Translations under genes and position numbers: made by a program
Origin: Spizellomyces punctatus DAOM BR117
Taxonomy: Eukaryota > Chytridiomycota > Chytridiomycetes > Spizellomycetales > Spizellomycetaceae
Direction of reading: 5' to 3'
Length of the DNA: 64,000 nt
Assembly: GCF_000182565.1 (NCBI RefSeq)
Contig: NW_015971538.1
Span: 1,856,983 to 1,920,982, forward strand
In this document: piece after piece, positions 24,797 to 36,230 of the stretch
Layout: each line of letters begins with the position of its first letter
How positions within the stretch are numbered: the stretch's first letter is position 1
The notes under the pieces: generated by a model
What the model was told of the DNA's origin: nothing
What the model saw: the letters and a program-made list of their open reading frames with translations, nothing else
The model's database searches: none

Positions 24797-26536
24797 ATGT
24801 CTGTCACATCCCTCTCGATCGTCTCGCCTACAGACTTTCATGTATTGACAGTCGAGGCGGGCTCTCGTCTCAAGGGTTATGTCAACATTCACTTGTCGAG
24901 CTCTCAAAAGGACATCAATATCACTCTCACACTAACAGGCGCCTACACGGCAACTTGGCCCTCTTCTCCTTCACATCCCTCGGGCTCCGAACAAGGACAT
25001 GTTGTCAAATACTCGGCTGTTGCCTACGACAGCAAACAAAAAGGAACTGGAGGAGTCTTACCAGGAGGCTTCCATCGCATTCCCATTGATATCAATACTG
25101 CGGATCTGAATGGCCTCGATTTACGAGACCTACCTCCTTCCTTTCGCTATGACGCAAAGTGGGGAAAGGATATGCAAGACAACGTTGATGACAAGACACC
25201 TGTGGGCTGCTTTCAATGCGTGTATTCTCTCAAGTGCAACATATCCTGGGCATCTGGATCCAAACTTGTGCGACGCAAGACCAAAGTCTGCCAAGTGGAG
25301 GTATTGGTCATTACGCCCACCAGGTACCGTGCCAAACTCTTGGCATTCCCTTATCCAAGTCTCATTGGCAACACCCTGGCACCTGGTTCACCTCGTCCGG
25401 ATCTATGGGCGACGCCCCATCGGATCGTGGACAAGGGTCTCGTGAGATGGTCTCTGACGGTCCCAAGACGCAGCTGCATGGCCGGAGATGTTCTTAAATG
25501 CATAGTGGGTCTCGGACCTGCACCCCCCAACATGGAAATGGATTGCGTCAAACTGGAACTCTCCGAACGCGCCACCTTTACTTCTCCAAAAGGAGGAACA
25601 GTCGTCGCACTGAGTGGAGCCGGCGAAGGCCTTTTACCTTCTGCCTCTCCCACACGTGTCATTGCCGCCGTTCGCGAGTCTTCTTGGGGTCGCCAGAACG
25701 GCTGTGCAGAAACAGACACGGCCGCCATTCGTACCCTGCCCATCAAAATCCCTTGGGACGCCTCAGCCACCATGGACACGCTGTTTTTCAAAAGTGTCGT
25801 AGTCCTCCGGCTCACCATTCGACTGGTGCACCCTGACGGGTCAACCGAAACATCTACTGTTGTCGAACTCCCGATCCACATTGTCGCCCCCGACATTCGC
25901 ATGGGCCGGCCTTTCCCTCCAATCCTCCCCCACCGAAAGGAGACCACAACCGAGACTGGCATTTCCGATCTCACCGACAGTGCAGTTGACATGGACAAGG
26001 AGGATGATGATGACGACACGTTGTGTACAGATGAACAGGGTGTCAGGTTTGGAGCTATACCCGGCGTTGCACCAGATACGGTCGTGGGAACCTTCAAGGT
26101 CGTCTATCCCTACTTTGCACGAGGCCCCGAAGAACTGAGCGTCCGGACTGGTGACGTCGTTCATGTCAGTAAATCTTTTGCAGACGGTTGGTCGTACTGC
26201 AGCACGACCACCACCACCACACACCCTTCTGGCCTCGTACCCACGCACCATCTCGTCCATTTTTCAATCGAGCCCATCCCACCCCTCCTTGGCTTTACTC
26301 CACCTCGATCGCTTCCTTTCCTGGACGCCCGCTTCCTATGTCGCTGCGAGGACCGCTACCTGCTTTGGATTGAGGCTGTCAAGGAGGGTGTAGGCTTTGT
26401 CGTTCGACCAGAGATGGCTCGTATTCCAGAGCCCTTGCGTCCGTCTAATGATTGGAAAATTGGGGGGCGTGCGCCTGTGAGGGCATGTTCGAGATGTCGG
26501 TGGTTGTGGATGCAAGAGAGAATAGAGAGTGCTTGA
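24797..26536 (+). CDS. Arrestin-fold protein with SH3 domain
   Basis: An intronless 579-residue protein. The start at 24797 (MSVTSLSIVSPTDF) was chosen over an in-frame ATG at 24701 because the arrestin-like strand pattern begins immediately after it (GSRLKGYVNIHLS, DINITLTLTGAYTATW). Residues about 1-390 resemble arrestin N and C lobes (KGTGGVLPGGFHRIPIDI; RWSLTVPRRSCMAGDVL; AVVELPIHIVAP-like end). An acidic linker (MDKEDDDDDT) follows. An SH3-like domain lies near residues 425-488 (VGTFKVVYPYFARGPEELSVRTGDVVHV, FADGWSYC, SGLVPTHHLV), with a Thr run inside its distal loop. A Cys/Trp-rich tail follows. Alpha-arrestins are usually ubiquitin-ligase adaptors for membrane proteins. Here the SH3 domain suggests recruitment to proline-rich endocytic or actin partners. 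No PPxY was noticed. The function is inferred. Confidence 0.75.
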   Translation: MSVTSLSIVSPTDFHVLTVEAGSRLKGYVNIHLSSSQKDINITLTLTGAYTATWPSSPSHPSGSEQGHVVKYSAVAYDSKQKGTGGVLPGGFHRIPIDINTADLNGLDLRDLPPSFRYDAKWGKDMQDNVDDKTPVGCFQCVYSLKCNISWASGSKLVRRKTKVCQVEVLVITPTRYRAKLLAFPYPSLIGNTLAPGSPRPDLWATPHRIVDKGLVRWSLTVPRRSCMAGDVLKCIVGLGPAPPNMEMDCVKLELSERATFTSPKGGTVVALSGAGEGLLPSASPTRVIAAVRESSWGRQNGCAETDTAAIRTLPIKIPWDASATMDTLFFKSVVVLRLTIRLVHPDGSTETSTVVELPIHIVAPDIRMGRPFPPILPHRKETTTETGISDLTDSAVDMDKEDDDDDTLCTDEQGVRFGAIPGVAPDTVVGTFKVVYPYFARGPEELSVRTGDVVHVSKSFADGWSYCSTTTTTTHPSGLVPTHHLVHFSIEPIPPLLGFTPPRSLPFLDARFLCRCEDRYLLWIEAVKEGVGFVVRPEMARIPEPLRPSNDWKIGGRAPVRACSRCRWLWMQERIESA

Positions 26537-27129
26537 GGTACATGTAATTTATTCCGTAGTGTGAATCAACGTTTTGTTGGTATGTAAAAAAAGTGTAGAT
26601 ATGTACTTGAAAGATGTATTGTATGGGTTGTCAAAGTTTTTGGATGTAGCTTTTGATTTGTATTAAACAGTATATATTCCTTGTGAATACGGTTGGCATA
26701 TTGAAGCATCAAGACAAGGCACGGATAATACACATCCACCGTACATACACAAGTTTCCTAATTAAATATCTCCCTCTGGGCGTCAACCGGACTTTTTGCA
26801 TGATGGAGACCGCCCATATTCAAGGAAGGGTGGGGGTGAAGCACTCCGTTGGGGGATGCTTCTTTCAAAATATGGAGAGCATAACTCGTTTCCCCGCCTG
26901 TCAGTTCCGATGATGATGGGACTTGGATCGAAATCACGAATATCTTTGAAAGTTTCCAATAATAGCATACCCAGCATCAACCTGTATGATTTTAATCAGA
27001 CGATTTTTTCCTATTGTTGGTTGGGATAGCGTGTACGACATATCGTTCGCTTCTGCGGGTGCTGTAAATGCGGAACAAATACATTCGTTTTTTCTCACCC
27101 GCCATCACCGGCCGAGCACGGTTTCCAGC
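26537..27129. other. Intergenic region between arrestin-SH3 and kinase genes
   Basis: This interval holds the 3' region of the arrestin-SH3 gene and the promoter of the kinase gene, which are in tandem. It is AT-rich with only short frames. No gene or clear motif is supported. Confidence 0.5.
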
Positions 27130-29521
27130 ATGCTAGCGCGTAAAAAGGTTCTTGGCGATTATCAAGTAGGAAAAACCATTGGTCAGGGGGCGTTCTCAAA
27201 GGTCAAGCTTGGCTTTCACAAGGAAACTGGCCAGAAAGTTGCCATCAAAATCATTGACAAGAAGCAGGCGGCGGCCAAAGCTGAGAAGGCTAAAAAGGCG
27301 CAAGATGACATTGATCGGAAGCAAAAGGCGGAGGAGGCACGGCGCCCCACCAGTAGAGCAGAGAGGCCAAAGGAGCGACAACGGGTCCCGGACCCGAGAG
27401 GAGAACCTATTGACGAAACGGGGTCTTCTCCGGATACAGGTCGGGTAGGAGAGACGGATGATGGCAGTCTGGCCGAGGAGGCAAAAACCCCACCACCGTT
27501 TGTATCACAGCTGCAGTTGGAAGTCCAGTTGCTGATGCGACTTGACCATCCCAATGTCATCCGGCTGTACCAAGTTATGGAAACAGAGGAGGAATGCTTT
27601 GTTGTCATGTAAGTCGCTACTTGTCGAACGACACCGATACCATTTCGGCATAACCAACTTGTCGTACAGGGAATATGCTCAAGGAGGGGAACTGATCGAA
27701 TACATTGCCCCGCGGGGACACTTGTCGGAAAAAGAAGCACGACGGTACTTTCGCCAGATTGTATCGGCAATGGATCACTGCCATATGGCAAATGTCGTTC
27801 ACCGAGATTTAAAACTGGAAAACCTACTTCTCAATGGGGAACGCAACATTCTGATATCTGATTTTGGGCTCGGAAGGACTTTCCGATCGGACTCTGAAGA
27901 ATTAATGAAAACTTTCTGTGGGACTCCAAACTACGCAGCCGTGGAGCTTATATCTGGAATTCCCTATGTCGGTGTGAAATCAGATATATGGGCCATGGGG
28001 GTTGTGCTGTATGTGATGATGACAGGAAGGCCCCCATTCATAGGTGAAAACATTTCCGCCCTCTACAGCAAAATCAAAGCAGTGGACTACAAATGCCCAG
28101 ATTATTTTTCACAAGGGTTGCGAAACCTGTTGGCAAAGATATTGGTCAAGGATCCGAAACGACGTATTGACATGGATGGCATACGGGAGGATCCATGGAT
28201 CAATTACGAAGAGATTGAGCGTCCCATGCGTCTCCTGCCAAAAGTGATGGGAAGCGCAGATGCGTCCCAAATCAGTCAGTTTATATCCGGCATCACATAC
28301 GACCAGACCTTTGTGATTTACACCTTCCGCCGTCATACCCGAGATGGAACCAGTGTGTACGGGGCAAATGGACACGCCAACATCACTCAAGCTCAAAAGC
28401 GGGAACTTAAACGAAGAAAGAGTTTGACTGTCCAGATGGCACCAAATGGCGGATCGGGTACCAAGGTCTCTCCTACCTCCGCCATCGCACAATCCGCTGT
28501 TCCCGAAGAGGACAACGGGGATAACTTGGCTGAACTTCCTGGATACACTTCTCCTCCTGCTGCTCCTGCACGTATGCGTACTCTTCCCGCACTTCGCAAT
28601 CGCCGAATGTCGTTGGATTCCGCACCTCCACCTGGCGCACCGCCACAAGGCGACATGGCAATGAGCAGAGAAGGACCGGATGCAGCGTCGAACTTTACAG
28701 GGTTCCCTCGTCGCCAGCGGCGGAATACGGCAACAGCGATCCTGCAACCTGGAGATGGTCAAGAATCTGGCTCTCCAGAGCTAACTTCCAGCAGGGCGCG
28801 CTCAGTCTCTGCCACCCCTGAAGGTGGATTCGCAGCCTCTCGAAACAAACGTCGGGGCTCAATAGGCGTGCCCGGCATACCTGATCGGGAAAGCAACATT
28901 ATGCGGCGCATGTCGATGGTGGGTCCCGCAGGGGAGACGGAGGGTAGTGAGCCACAGTCTACATTTACCCCTCCCCGTCGAGCGTCCTTCCTATCACCCG
29001 TTCAGTCTTCGCCGCAGAGTACTCTTCGCAGCCCCCGTACATCATCTGCGGACGATCCTGACCCGATGCTCTTCAACGATCCCATATCTCCCGTCAATTT
29101 TCCAGTCGAGTCAGATGATGAAGAGCAGGATGTGACAACTGTGGAGCCATCAAGAAAGGAAATCGAAGACTGGCATCTCCTTCATCGACCACCCAAAACC
29201 ATTCGCACTGTTCGCTTTGCGTTTCACTCTGCGACAACATCCACCCAAGCACCTTCTGCTATCTTTCAAGAAGTCCATCGTGTTCTACTGCTCATTCGTA
29301 GACATCACGACGAAAGACTGACGTTTACTCGCGTTGAAGACTTTTACATGCTCAATTGCAAATTAACTGAACCGAATCCGGATGATAACGTTGAGTTTGA
29401 GATTGAGGTGTGCAAAGTGTGGCTACTGAAGATGCACGGTGTTAGGATCAAGAGGTTGTCGGGGAACCCATTTATATTCAAGGAGATCTATTCCAATTTT
29501 GTTGCTATGCTCCAGCTGTAG
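27130..29521 (+). CDS. CAMK-like Ser/Thr kinase with KA1 domain and large N-lobe insert
   Basis: Two exons (27130-27608, 27670-29521) encode 776 residues. The 61-nt intron (GTAAGT...TACAG) splits the Met codon of FVVM|EYAQGGEL. The kinase domain starts near residue 8, with Gly loop GQGAFSKV and VAIK (Lys40). About 80 charged residues (46-124) are inserted before the alphaC Glu (near 131). Catalytic HRDLKLEN lies at 204-211 and DFG at 224-226. The activation segment TFCGTPNYAAVELISG has AVE where APE is usual. After a long Ser/Pro/Arg-rich linker, the C-terminus (about 670-776) resembles a KA1 domain (FEIEVCKVWLLKMHGVRIKRLSGNPFIFKEIYSNFVAML), which binds acidic phospholipids in MARK/Kin1/Kcc4 kinases. 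The likely role is a membrane-associated polarity, septation or stress kinase of the CAMKL group. The exact orthologue was not resolved. Confidence 0.88.
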
Positions 29522-30143
29522 TGTAAAGTCTAATTCTGATTTCCTATATAACCATATCTTGTTGTGCAACAGTGCAACAATCAATACCTCCTTTTAGCGA
29601 ATCTTTACAGAGATTTCAATTTCACTATCAGCGTAGGGAATGCATGTAATCTCACTTTTGCAGCGTTGTGGATATCTCACTACACTCCGCAATGCTAATT
29701 TGATGGTGATGTATTACGGAAGAGTTAGAAGCCTATTGCAGAGTGTGGTCTGCCTGCATAGGTTGAAGGATCGACTATTAGATGTACCCCAAAAACAAGT
29801 GGTCGCACCCCCCATTGCGCTTGTCTCGGCTGCCGGCTTGCCGCAACATTCTGATTTAATAAGCACAGACTTTAGTCGTTGCTCAGGTTTCTGGTTTATC
29901 TTGTCAGTTATTGCCAAGCTGCTTGCCAAGACTGTGTTGGCAATCTGGATGCATGCGTTCTGCTTACATCATGAAATCAAGCGCAACTCCGACAACCAAA
30001 AATACACGACACCAAAATAAATAGAATCCCCTGATCGAACAGACGTCATGCTCCCCTCAGTTCTATAATTAGTTAAATGCTCTCGGACGTCTTCCCGTCA
30101 AGATCTCTCGTCGACACTGCGATACTTCTCATCGTTACGAAAA
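29522..30143. other. Intergenic region between kinase and kinesin genes
   Basis: Both flanking genes run on the plus strand, so this is the 3' region of the kinase and the promoter of the kinesin. A 126-codon plus frame at 29640-30020 has no recognised similarity and a composition typical of noncoding sequence. No other signal was noticed. Confidence 0.45.
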
Positions 30144-32451
30144 ATGGCACCCAAGAGGCAAGGATTGCCTGAACTTCCTCCAAAGCAGCTAGAGCAGGAG
30201 ATAGAGACTGTCAAAGCGCTGTCGAGTCCTACTCCTCAAAGAGTTTTGGTAGCTGTCAGAGGTAAGGTCATCGGGTACAGTAGCTCTACTCTCTATCGGG
30301 ATATTAAAAAGTTTGTTCGTTCAGTCCGACCTCCTGTCATTGAGCGTAAGAATGCCCAAAAGTTTGACAAACCCCTCGGTTACGACCCGACCGCCACATG
30401 CGTTTCATATAACTTGAATAACTCGGCGGTTACTATTGCATGGCCATCGGACGCTGGACCACCACGCGGGCAATCGCCTGCGGGCGGAGCCAGCAAAACG
30501 GCGCCTAAAGAATTTAACTTTGATTCAGTGCTGGGATATGAAGAAGGGCAGAGTTCGGTATACGAGAAAGTGGTCGAGGTACAGTGCAATGCAAGCTATC
30601 CGCTTTCATCAGTCCTTTCTTTGACAATTGCCATGCTTCACACCAGCCATTGATCAGGAAGTGTCTCGAAGGTTACAACGGATGCGTCTTTTGTTATGTG
30701 AGTCCTGTATTGATGCCTTGAGCGCCAGCTCAGTTTAGCGTACGTGGTCCTCATTAGGATATATCTTCCAGGGTCAAACTGCCAGGTAATTACGACACCA
30801 ACGGCGCAATACCCATCCTGTTTCTCATCTGCAGTTTGCCGAAATGCTGTTAGTGGTAAAACGTACACAATGGAGGGCCCAAAACGAGGAACATCCATGG
30901 AGATTCCTACGGATGCATCCGATAAAGACACGGGCATCATATTACGTGTTGCGGCGCAAATCACAAAGCACATTGCCGAAGCCAAGACCAAAAAGCCTGA
31001 ACTCGAGTACTTTGTTAAAGCTAGCTACCTCGAGATATACCAAGAGGCGTTAACGGACTTGCTTGTAGGTCGTGATGAACAGGGTATGATATCGGGCAAT
31101 GCAAGTTATTCATGACTACATACGCAACTCAATGTCGTTGTAGGAGAACTACGAATACGTCAGGACCCAGAATCAACAACTGGCCGAGAACTTTACATCT
31201 CTGGTATTACAGAGCGTTCAGTCAGCTCCATCCAGGACTATGTCAAAGTTCTACAAATGGGTGGGCGGCACCGAACCGTAGGCGAGACAAATATGAATGA
31301 GGCAAGTACAGGATGCTATTACACCCAGAGATAAACAATTACAGAAATATGGGAACCTGTATCTCTTATGTCTTTCATTTTCTATGTAGGCATCTAGTCG
31401 CTCTCACGCAGTATTGACATTCACAATTGAAGAGCGAAGGAAACCATCTGAGGGGATGTCAGCAGAGGAAGCCGAGATGCTCGCTAAACATGGCCGCAAA
31501 CGCAGTAAAATCCATCTCATCGATTTAGCTGGTCAGGTCAACATTCCTTCCCTCACAATCCACATTTGCAATTGTTGTATTTGCAAAATAGTCCCTTTCT
31601 CATTATCCTCTGTTTGTGTGCAGGTTCGGAACGCGCCAACGCAACAGGTGCAACCGGTGATCGTCTGAAAGAAGGTTCAGCCATCAACCAATCTCTGTCG
31701 TCTCTTGGGAATGTAATCAATGCCCTAACCACCGGTGCAAGACATGTACCATACCGGGATTCAAAGTTGACCTATCTCCTTAGCGACAGGTGAGAGAGAG
31801 ATACTGCATGTCTGGCACGGCCCTCTTCCTAACTCGCGCACCCTTACTAGCTTGGGAGGTAACTCGTTGACATTGATGATCACTTGCATTACCCCAACGC
31901 TTGCGAATCATGATGAATCCCTTTCAACGCTTCGTTTTGCCGAGTAAGTGCCCTGCTTGTGATGGCATTGGTGATGACAACCATCCTCATGTTCATCTCT
32001 CTGCAGACGTGTCAAGAAGGTCCGCAATGTCGCCAAGGTCAACGTCGATGCAACCATGATGCGTATAATGCAAATGGAAGCCGAAATTCGTGAATTACGC
32101 GAAATCCTCTCCAAGTGCACTTGCGGCGGTAAGGTCAAACAGGCAAAGTGCTCGGACGCGTCGACGTCATCTGATTCCCTACACCTGCTAGCACGCCGGG
32201 CAGCGCAGGATGCGTGGACAATGGCTGGAGGTGCAGCTGGTAAAGATGCCTCGACGAGCATGAGCATGAAGCTGCCATGGTGGAAACGTATCTGGAAACA
32301 GTGTACGGTGTGTGTGCCTTCAAAAACCACATCAGAGAAAATGTGGCCAAATGGCAGGGTCGCGCCGGTCAACGTTGCTCGCAGTATGCCAATGACCGAG
32401 ACTGCAGAAACGGTTCTAAAGAGTGTTAAGGGAAAGTTGACGTTTGCTTGA
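30144..32451 (+). CDS. Compact kinesin motor protein (subfamily unresolved)
   Basis: Ten exons join with consistent phase: 30144-30261, 30325-30578, 30647-30697, 30772-30785, 30854-31083, 31144-31301, 31390-31531, 31624-31789, 31851-31943, 32007-32451. The product is 556 residues. Motor motifs are all formed by splicing: RVLVAVRVRPP; the P-loop GQTASGKT, supplied largely by a 14-nt exon; switch I NMNEASSRSH; switch II DLAGSE; and the C-terminal motor end [13 protein letters not shown]. The intron 31302-31389 has a GC donor (GCAAGT). After the motor only about 140 residues remain: a short helix ([17 protein letters not shown]), then a Cys/Trp-containing basic tail ([15 protein letters not shown]). 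This may dimerise weakly or bind cargo or membrane. It resembles N-terminal plus-end motors, but no subfamily signature was clear. It is convergent with MAK5. Confidence 0.88.
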
Positions 32452-32793
32452 CACGCTTTATTATTTACTTTCAAAAGCTAGCCATGAGGTGGATGTGTTG
32501 TTGATATTAGTGCTTTTTGTACTTAATGTAATGCTATCTTACGTTTCCGACCCCAGGATGGCCTTAAGGTGGTTTGTGAGATATGAAGGGATGTTCTGCT
32601 CTAATTTATACAAGTGCCAACGATCTATAAACTATTTATCAGAGTTAATCAATTCAACTACTTTTTACCGCGTATTTCTTTGCCATTACGCTTGATGTCC
32701 TGGGCGGCAGTTGTTCGTCGGTGTGTGGGCAGCTTTGTGTCGGTTTCTAGATAGGACGCTTAAGTAGCCTGTGTAGAAAGTCTAAATGTAGAG
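32452..32793. other. Tail-to-tail intergenic region, kinesin/MAK5
   Basis: Contains the 3' ends of two convergent genes. A candidate donor GTAAGT sits right at the end of the MAK5 frame. If used, it would splice to an acceptor near 32775 and extend MAK5 by about 30 residues into this interval. Confidence 0.45.
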
Positions 32794-35591
32794 TTACTTA
32801 CCAGCCGTGTCAATGAGTACATCTGGCAAGGTACTATCTACGTTGCTGGTCAAGTACAAGCCAGATATTCCCTTTGGCACTAATGGCTGTGCCAGTAGCG
32901 ACGAAAGCTCTGCTTTTAGCGACTGCAACTTGGCTTTCCTGCGTGCTTCCTCAGCGTCCGTTGATGCATTCCCCTTGTCCGTCGCGCTTTTGGTGTCCAG
33001 GCTATGGAGAAGGAGATTTAGAGCCCGCCGTCATAGCACTGAAAACAAGTGACCAAAACTTACAAGTCTTCATCCAGTTCGATATCAGCTTCCTCAGCGG
33101 CTTTCTTGAACCAGTTCTTTTCGTGTTGCGTCTGTGAAGCAAAAAGCACGAGAATAAGTAAGGCCATTCTGATGGGACTTTGCAATCTCTGGCCAACCTT
33201 CTGCTTCCTATGTTCGAGTTCATCAATCTGTTTAGCTAACGCCATGCGCTGCTTTATTCCAGTCAAAAGGGATCTGTCTAGTGGAAACTCGGGGATACCA
33301 TCTTCTGCTCAGAAGCGAGGTCACCTTTGGAGGCTTCAATCAGGTATCACAGCATTATGACATACCTTTTCCAAGAATATGACAAATCCTTTTGTAGACG
33401 GGTACCTCTTGCGGTGAGCACAGCATAACACTTATACCATCTGAAGCAGCACGTGCCGTACGTCCTGAACGATGGACGTAAAGATCCGCAGTGCGAGGTA
33501 GTTGATAGTGCACAACGTGTTCAATGTTTGGTATATCCAAACCGCGTGCCGCAACGTCACTTGCCACAAGAACAGCATCTTTCGACTCGCGGAATCTACA
33601 CCGCAAGTTAGAGTTGGGAAGTGACACCAATTGTGTAGAGAGCAACTTTACCTGTCCAAATTCTTTAATCGCTGCCTTTGTTGCATTTCAGCGTGCAGAG
33701 GTAACGCCTTGACTTTCATATGGGAGAGCACCGGTACTAACCGCCTAATGGCATCAATACTGTTCACAAAAACAATGGTACGTCCAGGATAGCGAGTCAA
33801 AATATAATACAGAAAAGCATCCTGCTCATACGATAAGTTTAGCTAACGTGAATCAAAACACGAAGCATTTACAGCGAAACCTTTTCCGTATGCAAGCAGT
33901 CAATTCGAGTCTCAAGTAGCTTGTCTGCTGTCACACTTTCCGGCAAAACGTTGACATAACAGGGTTCGGGATCTTGGAATTCCAGCCTATCCAGTAGATC
34001 GTCTGAATGCACGGATGTCATTTTAGTTTCTGAGTTGTTTGTACCGGAGGGTCCAGTAAAACTCACCCATTGAAGGTACATGTGAGCTTTGTTTCTTTGA
34101 GCCTTTCTTGAGCTTCTGTTTCAACCGGCCGTCATGTACTAGAGTAGCTGAAAAAATGAAGGTTCGCCGTTCTATTGTGGATTGCTTGGCACTGCAAGGA
34201 TATTAGCTGTCATTTCAACGGATTACGACGACATCAAGAGTCCTGTTGCTTACCGATGTTTCACGGATACAGCCTTCAATATATTATCAAGCTCCCTGAA
34301 ATGGCCGCGCTCAAGCATCCGATCTGCCTCATCTATGGCCAGATATTTGATCCCTCGTAACCTTGCAAGCAAGGCGGCATCCTATAGGCGGGAGGCTGTT
34401 GAGTACCTATCTGTAGTTCCATTCACAGCCACTAATATTCTGACCTCAGATACAAGTTCCCAAAGACGACCTGGCGTACCAATGATGATGTCCGGTTTCG
34501 TAGAGATAAGTCGCTTCTGCTTTGGGACAGAAATCCCTCCAACGATAGGGACGATCTGAAGCATTCCTATCAGAACAACAGCGGGCACCGGTTTCAGCAG
34601 CCACAGGACAGGATCGCACCTTTGCTTTCATAAACCTAGCAACCTGCTTCAAATGTTCGGTCACCTGCAGAGCTAGCTCCCTAGTTGGAGTTAAGATCAA
34701 CGCATGCAGTCCCGGATCTTTCGCGGTAGTAGTCCTAAGAGCGATGGACTGAAGTATCGGAAGTCCAAACGCCAAAGTCTTGCCAGATCCTGTCTGCGCG
34801 GCTCCAATAACATCGCGTTTCCCATCAAGTACCAAGGGAAGTGTACTTTGCTGGATTTCCGTAGGAGTACAGAACTTTAGAGCGGCCAACCCTTGAACCA
34901 AAACAGGAGCGAGGCCCATCGCTTCCCAGGCAGACATGTCCTGCCCAACGTCAGCAGGTTCGATCGATATCGACGATTTTGATCCTGTTTCGCGCACTTC
35001 ATTTTCAGAAGCAATCTCCTCTGCGGCTGTTTCCGCATGCGTGTCCATGACCTCCGCCGCATCTGCGGCATCATCCTCCGCCTCATCCTCCATTGTATCG
35101 GCTCCTTCAGCAAAATCATCGATACTGATAAATCCTTCCATCTCGGACGGAGTCGGTGGGACATCTGGCCGTGCCGGCTTTCCTTGCGCCTTTAACTCCT
35201 TAACTTTCTGTAATTTCACCCAATTTAGTTGTCCAGGCCCATCGCTAGGCATCACCGGCTATAAATCTTTACCAACCTTGAACTTGATAACCTTCCCACC
35301 ACCCGCACCAGTCTCATATTCCACATCAACCCCATCAATCTCCTCTAGGCAAAGAAAACCTCCTGGTCCTTGATTATCACCCATCAAAAATCCTTCATGA
35401 GTATGCACTTCCGACCAGGGAATGGCGTTGAACTCCACTGGAAGGCTCTCCACCGCAGTGAGTGCTGTTCCCCCATTTCCGCGACGTCTCTTCTCCTTTC
35501 GTTGCTGTTTTTTGTTTTTAGAAGCTGGTTCATGGAGGGTTGACCCACCGTCAGTTGCTGAAACCTCCCGTTTTCGTTTTCGTTCAGTCAT
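32794..35591 (-). CDS. MAK5: Mak5/DDX24 DEAD-box RNA helicase
   Basis: A multi-exon minus-strand gene for a nucleolar ATP-dependent RNA helicase of 60S ribosome assembly. The start at 35591 ([10 protein letters not shown]) is favoured; an in-frame ATG at 35723 is possible. The N-terminus is basic and acidic. A typical Mak5 segment follows ([17 protein letters not shown]), then an intron of about 69 nt. The helicase core contains [26 protein letters not shown] (Q-motif), [53 protein letters not shown] and HRSGRTARA. These lie on about eight exons with 55-90 nt introns. The C-terminus ([50 protein letters not shown]) matches the DDX24/Mak5 tail. The end is taken as the TAA at 32794-32796, though an alternative spliced end cannot be excluded. 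It is divergent from MDM35. Confidence 0.92.
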
Positions 35592-36230
35592 CTTCTTAGT
35601 TCGGCCCTGGTTCACCTTCGCGGAGCTGAGATTTTTTCCATTGACATGGTTGCCCGATACAGATGGAGCCTGACTGTTGAGGACAGTAACCTCTTGCGTT
35701 TTTGTGTCCCGCACTGTCCACATACTGCGAGGATCTCTAGGTGAGTTAATGAGGACATGAAAACGTCGGAGAGTTGAAAACAGTTCTGCACCTGTATCAC
35801 GTGACCATTCTTTTGACTCATTCAACACTGCGTTAATTCACCGAGGACACATTTGCATCCTAGATCACCATAGATTGCCATCTGGGTTTCTGTCCAAAGA
35901 TAAGAGGTAAGGATTGTAGAGGAAGGGGACATGGCGCAGGCTGCGAGGAGGATGTTACAGGTACTTCTTGATGCCACCTACGGCAGACCATGTGGGTTGA
36001 GGTCGAGCTATTCTCTTCCTTGGAACGATGAGTTGCTCCTGTAGGCCTGCATAGGTTTGTCGGCTGCTGGCTACATGAAGAAGCATTTTGTGGATTACTG
36101 AGCAGTTGCTGGGACCAAATTCTAGCTGAAGCCGCTTGTGGTCATATTAGGCTAAACGAAACTTAACAGATCACTCCACCTTGGCCGCCCAAACAAACAC
36201 CCTTTCACCTTCCCCCGTCTTACACAAATC
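35592..36230. promoter_or_regulatory. Divergent promoter MAK5/MDM35
   Basis: About 640 bp lie between opposed start codons. The proximal 130 bp on the MAK5 side remain open in the MAK5 frame back to 35723. No TATA box was seen. No other gene is supported. Confidence 0.45.

Noticed and set aside
25351-26097. 248-codon minus-strand open frame
   Set aside because: Antisense to the arrestin-SH3 gene. Ser/Thr/Arg-rich translation typical of the reverse of biased codons.
29640-30020. 126-codon plus frame between kinase and kinesin
   Set aside because: Composition looks noncoding, no homology was recognised, and it sits in a normal promoter-sized gap.
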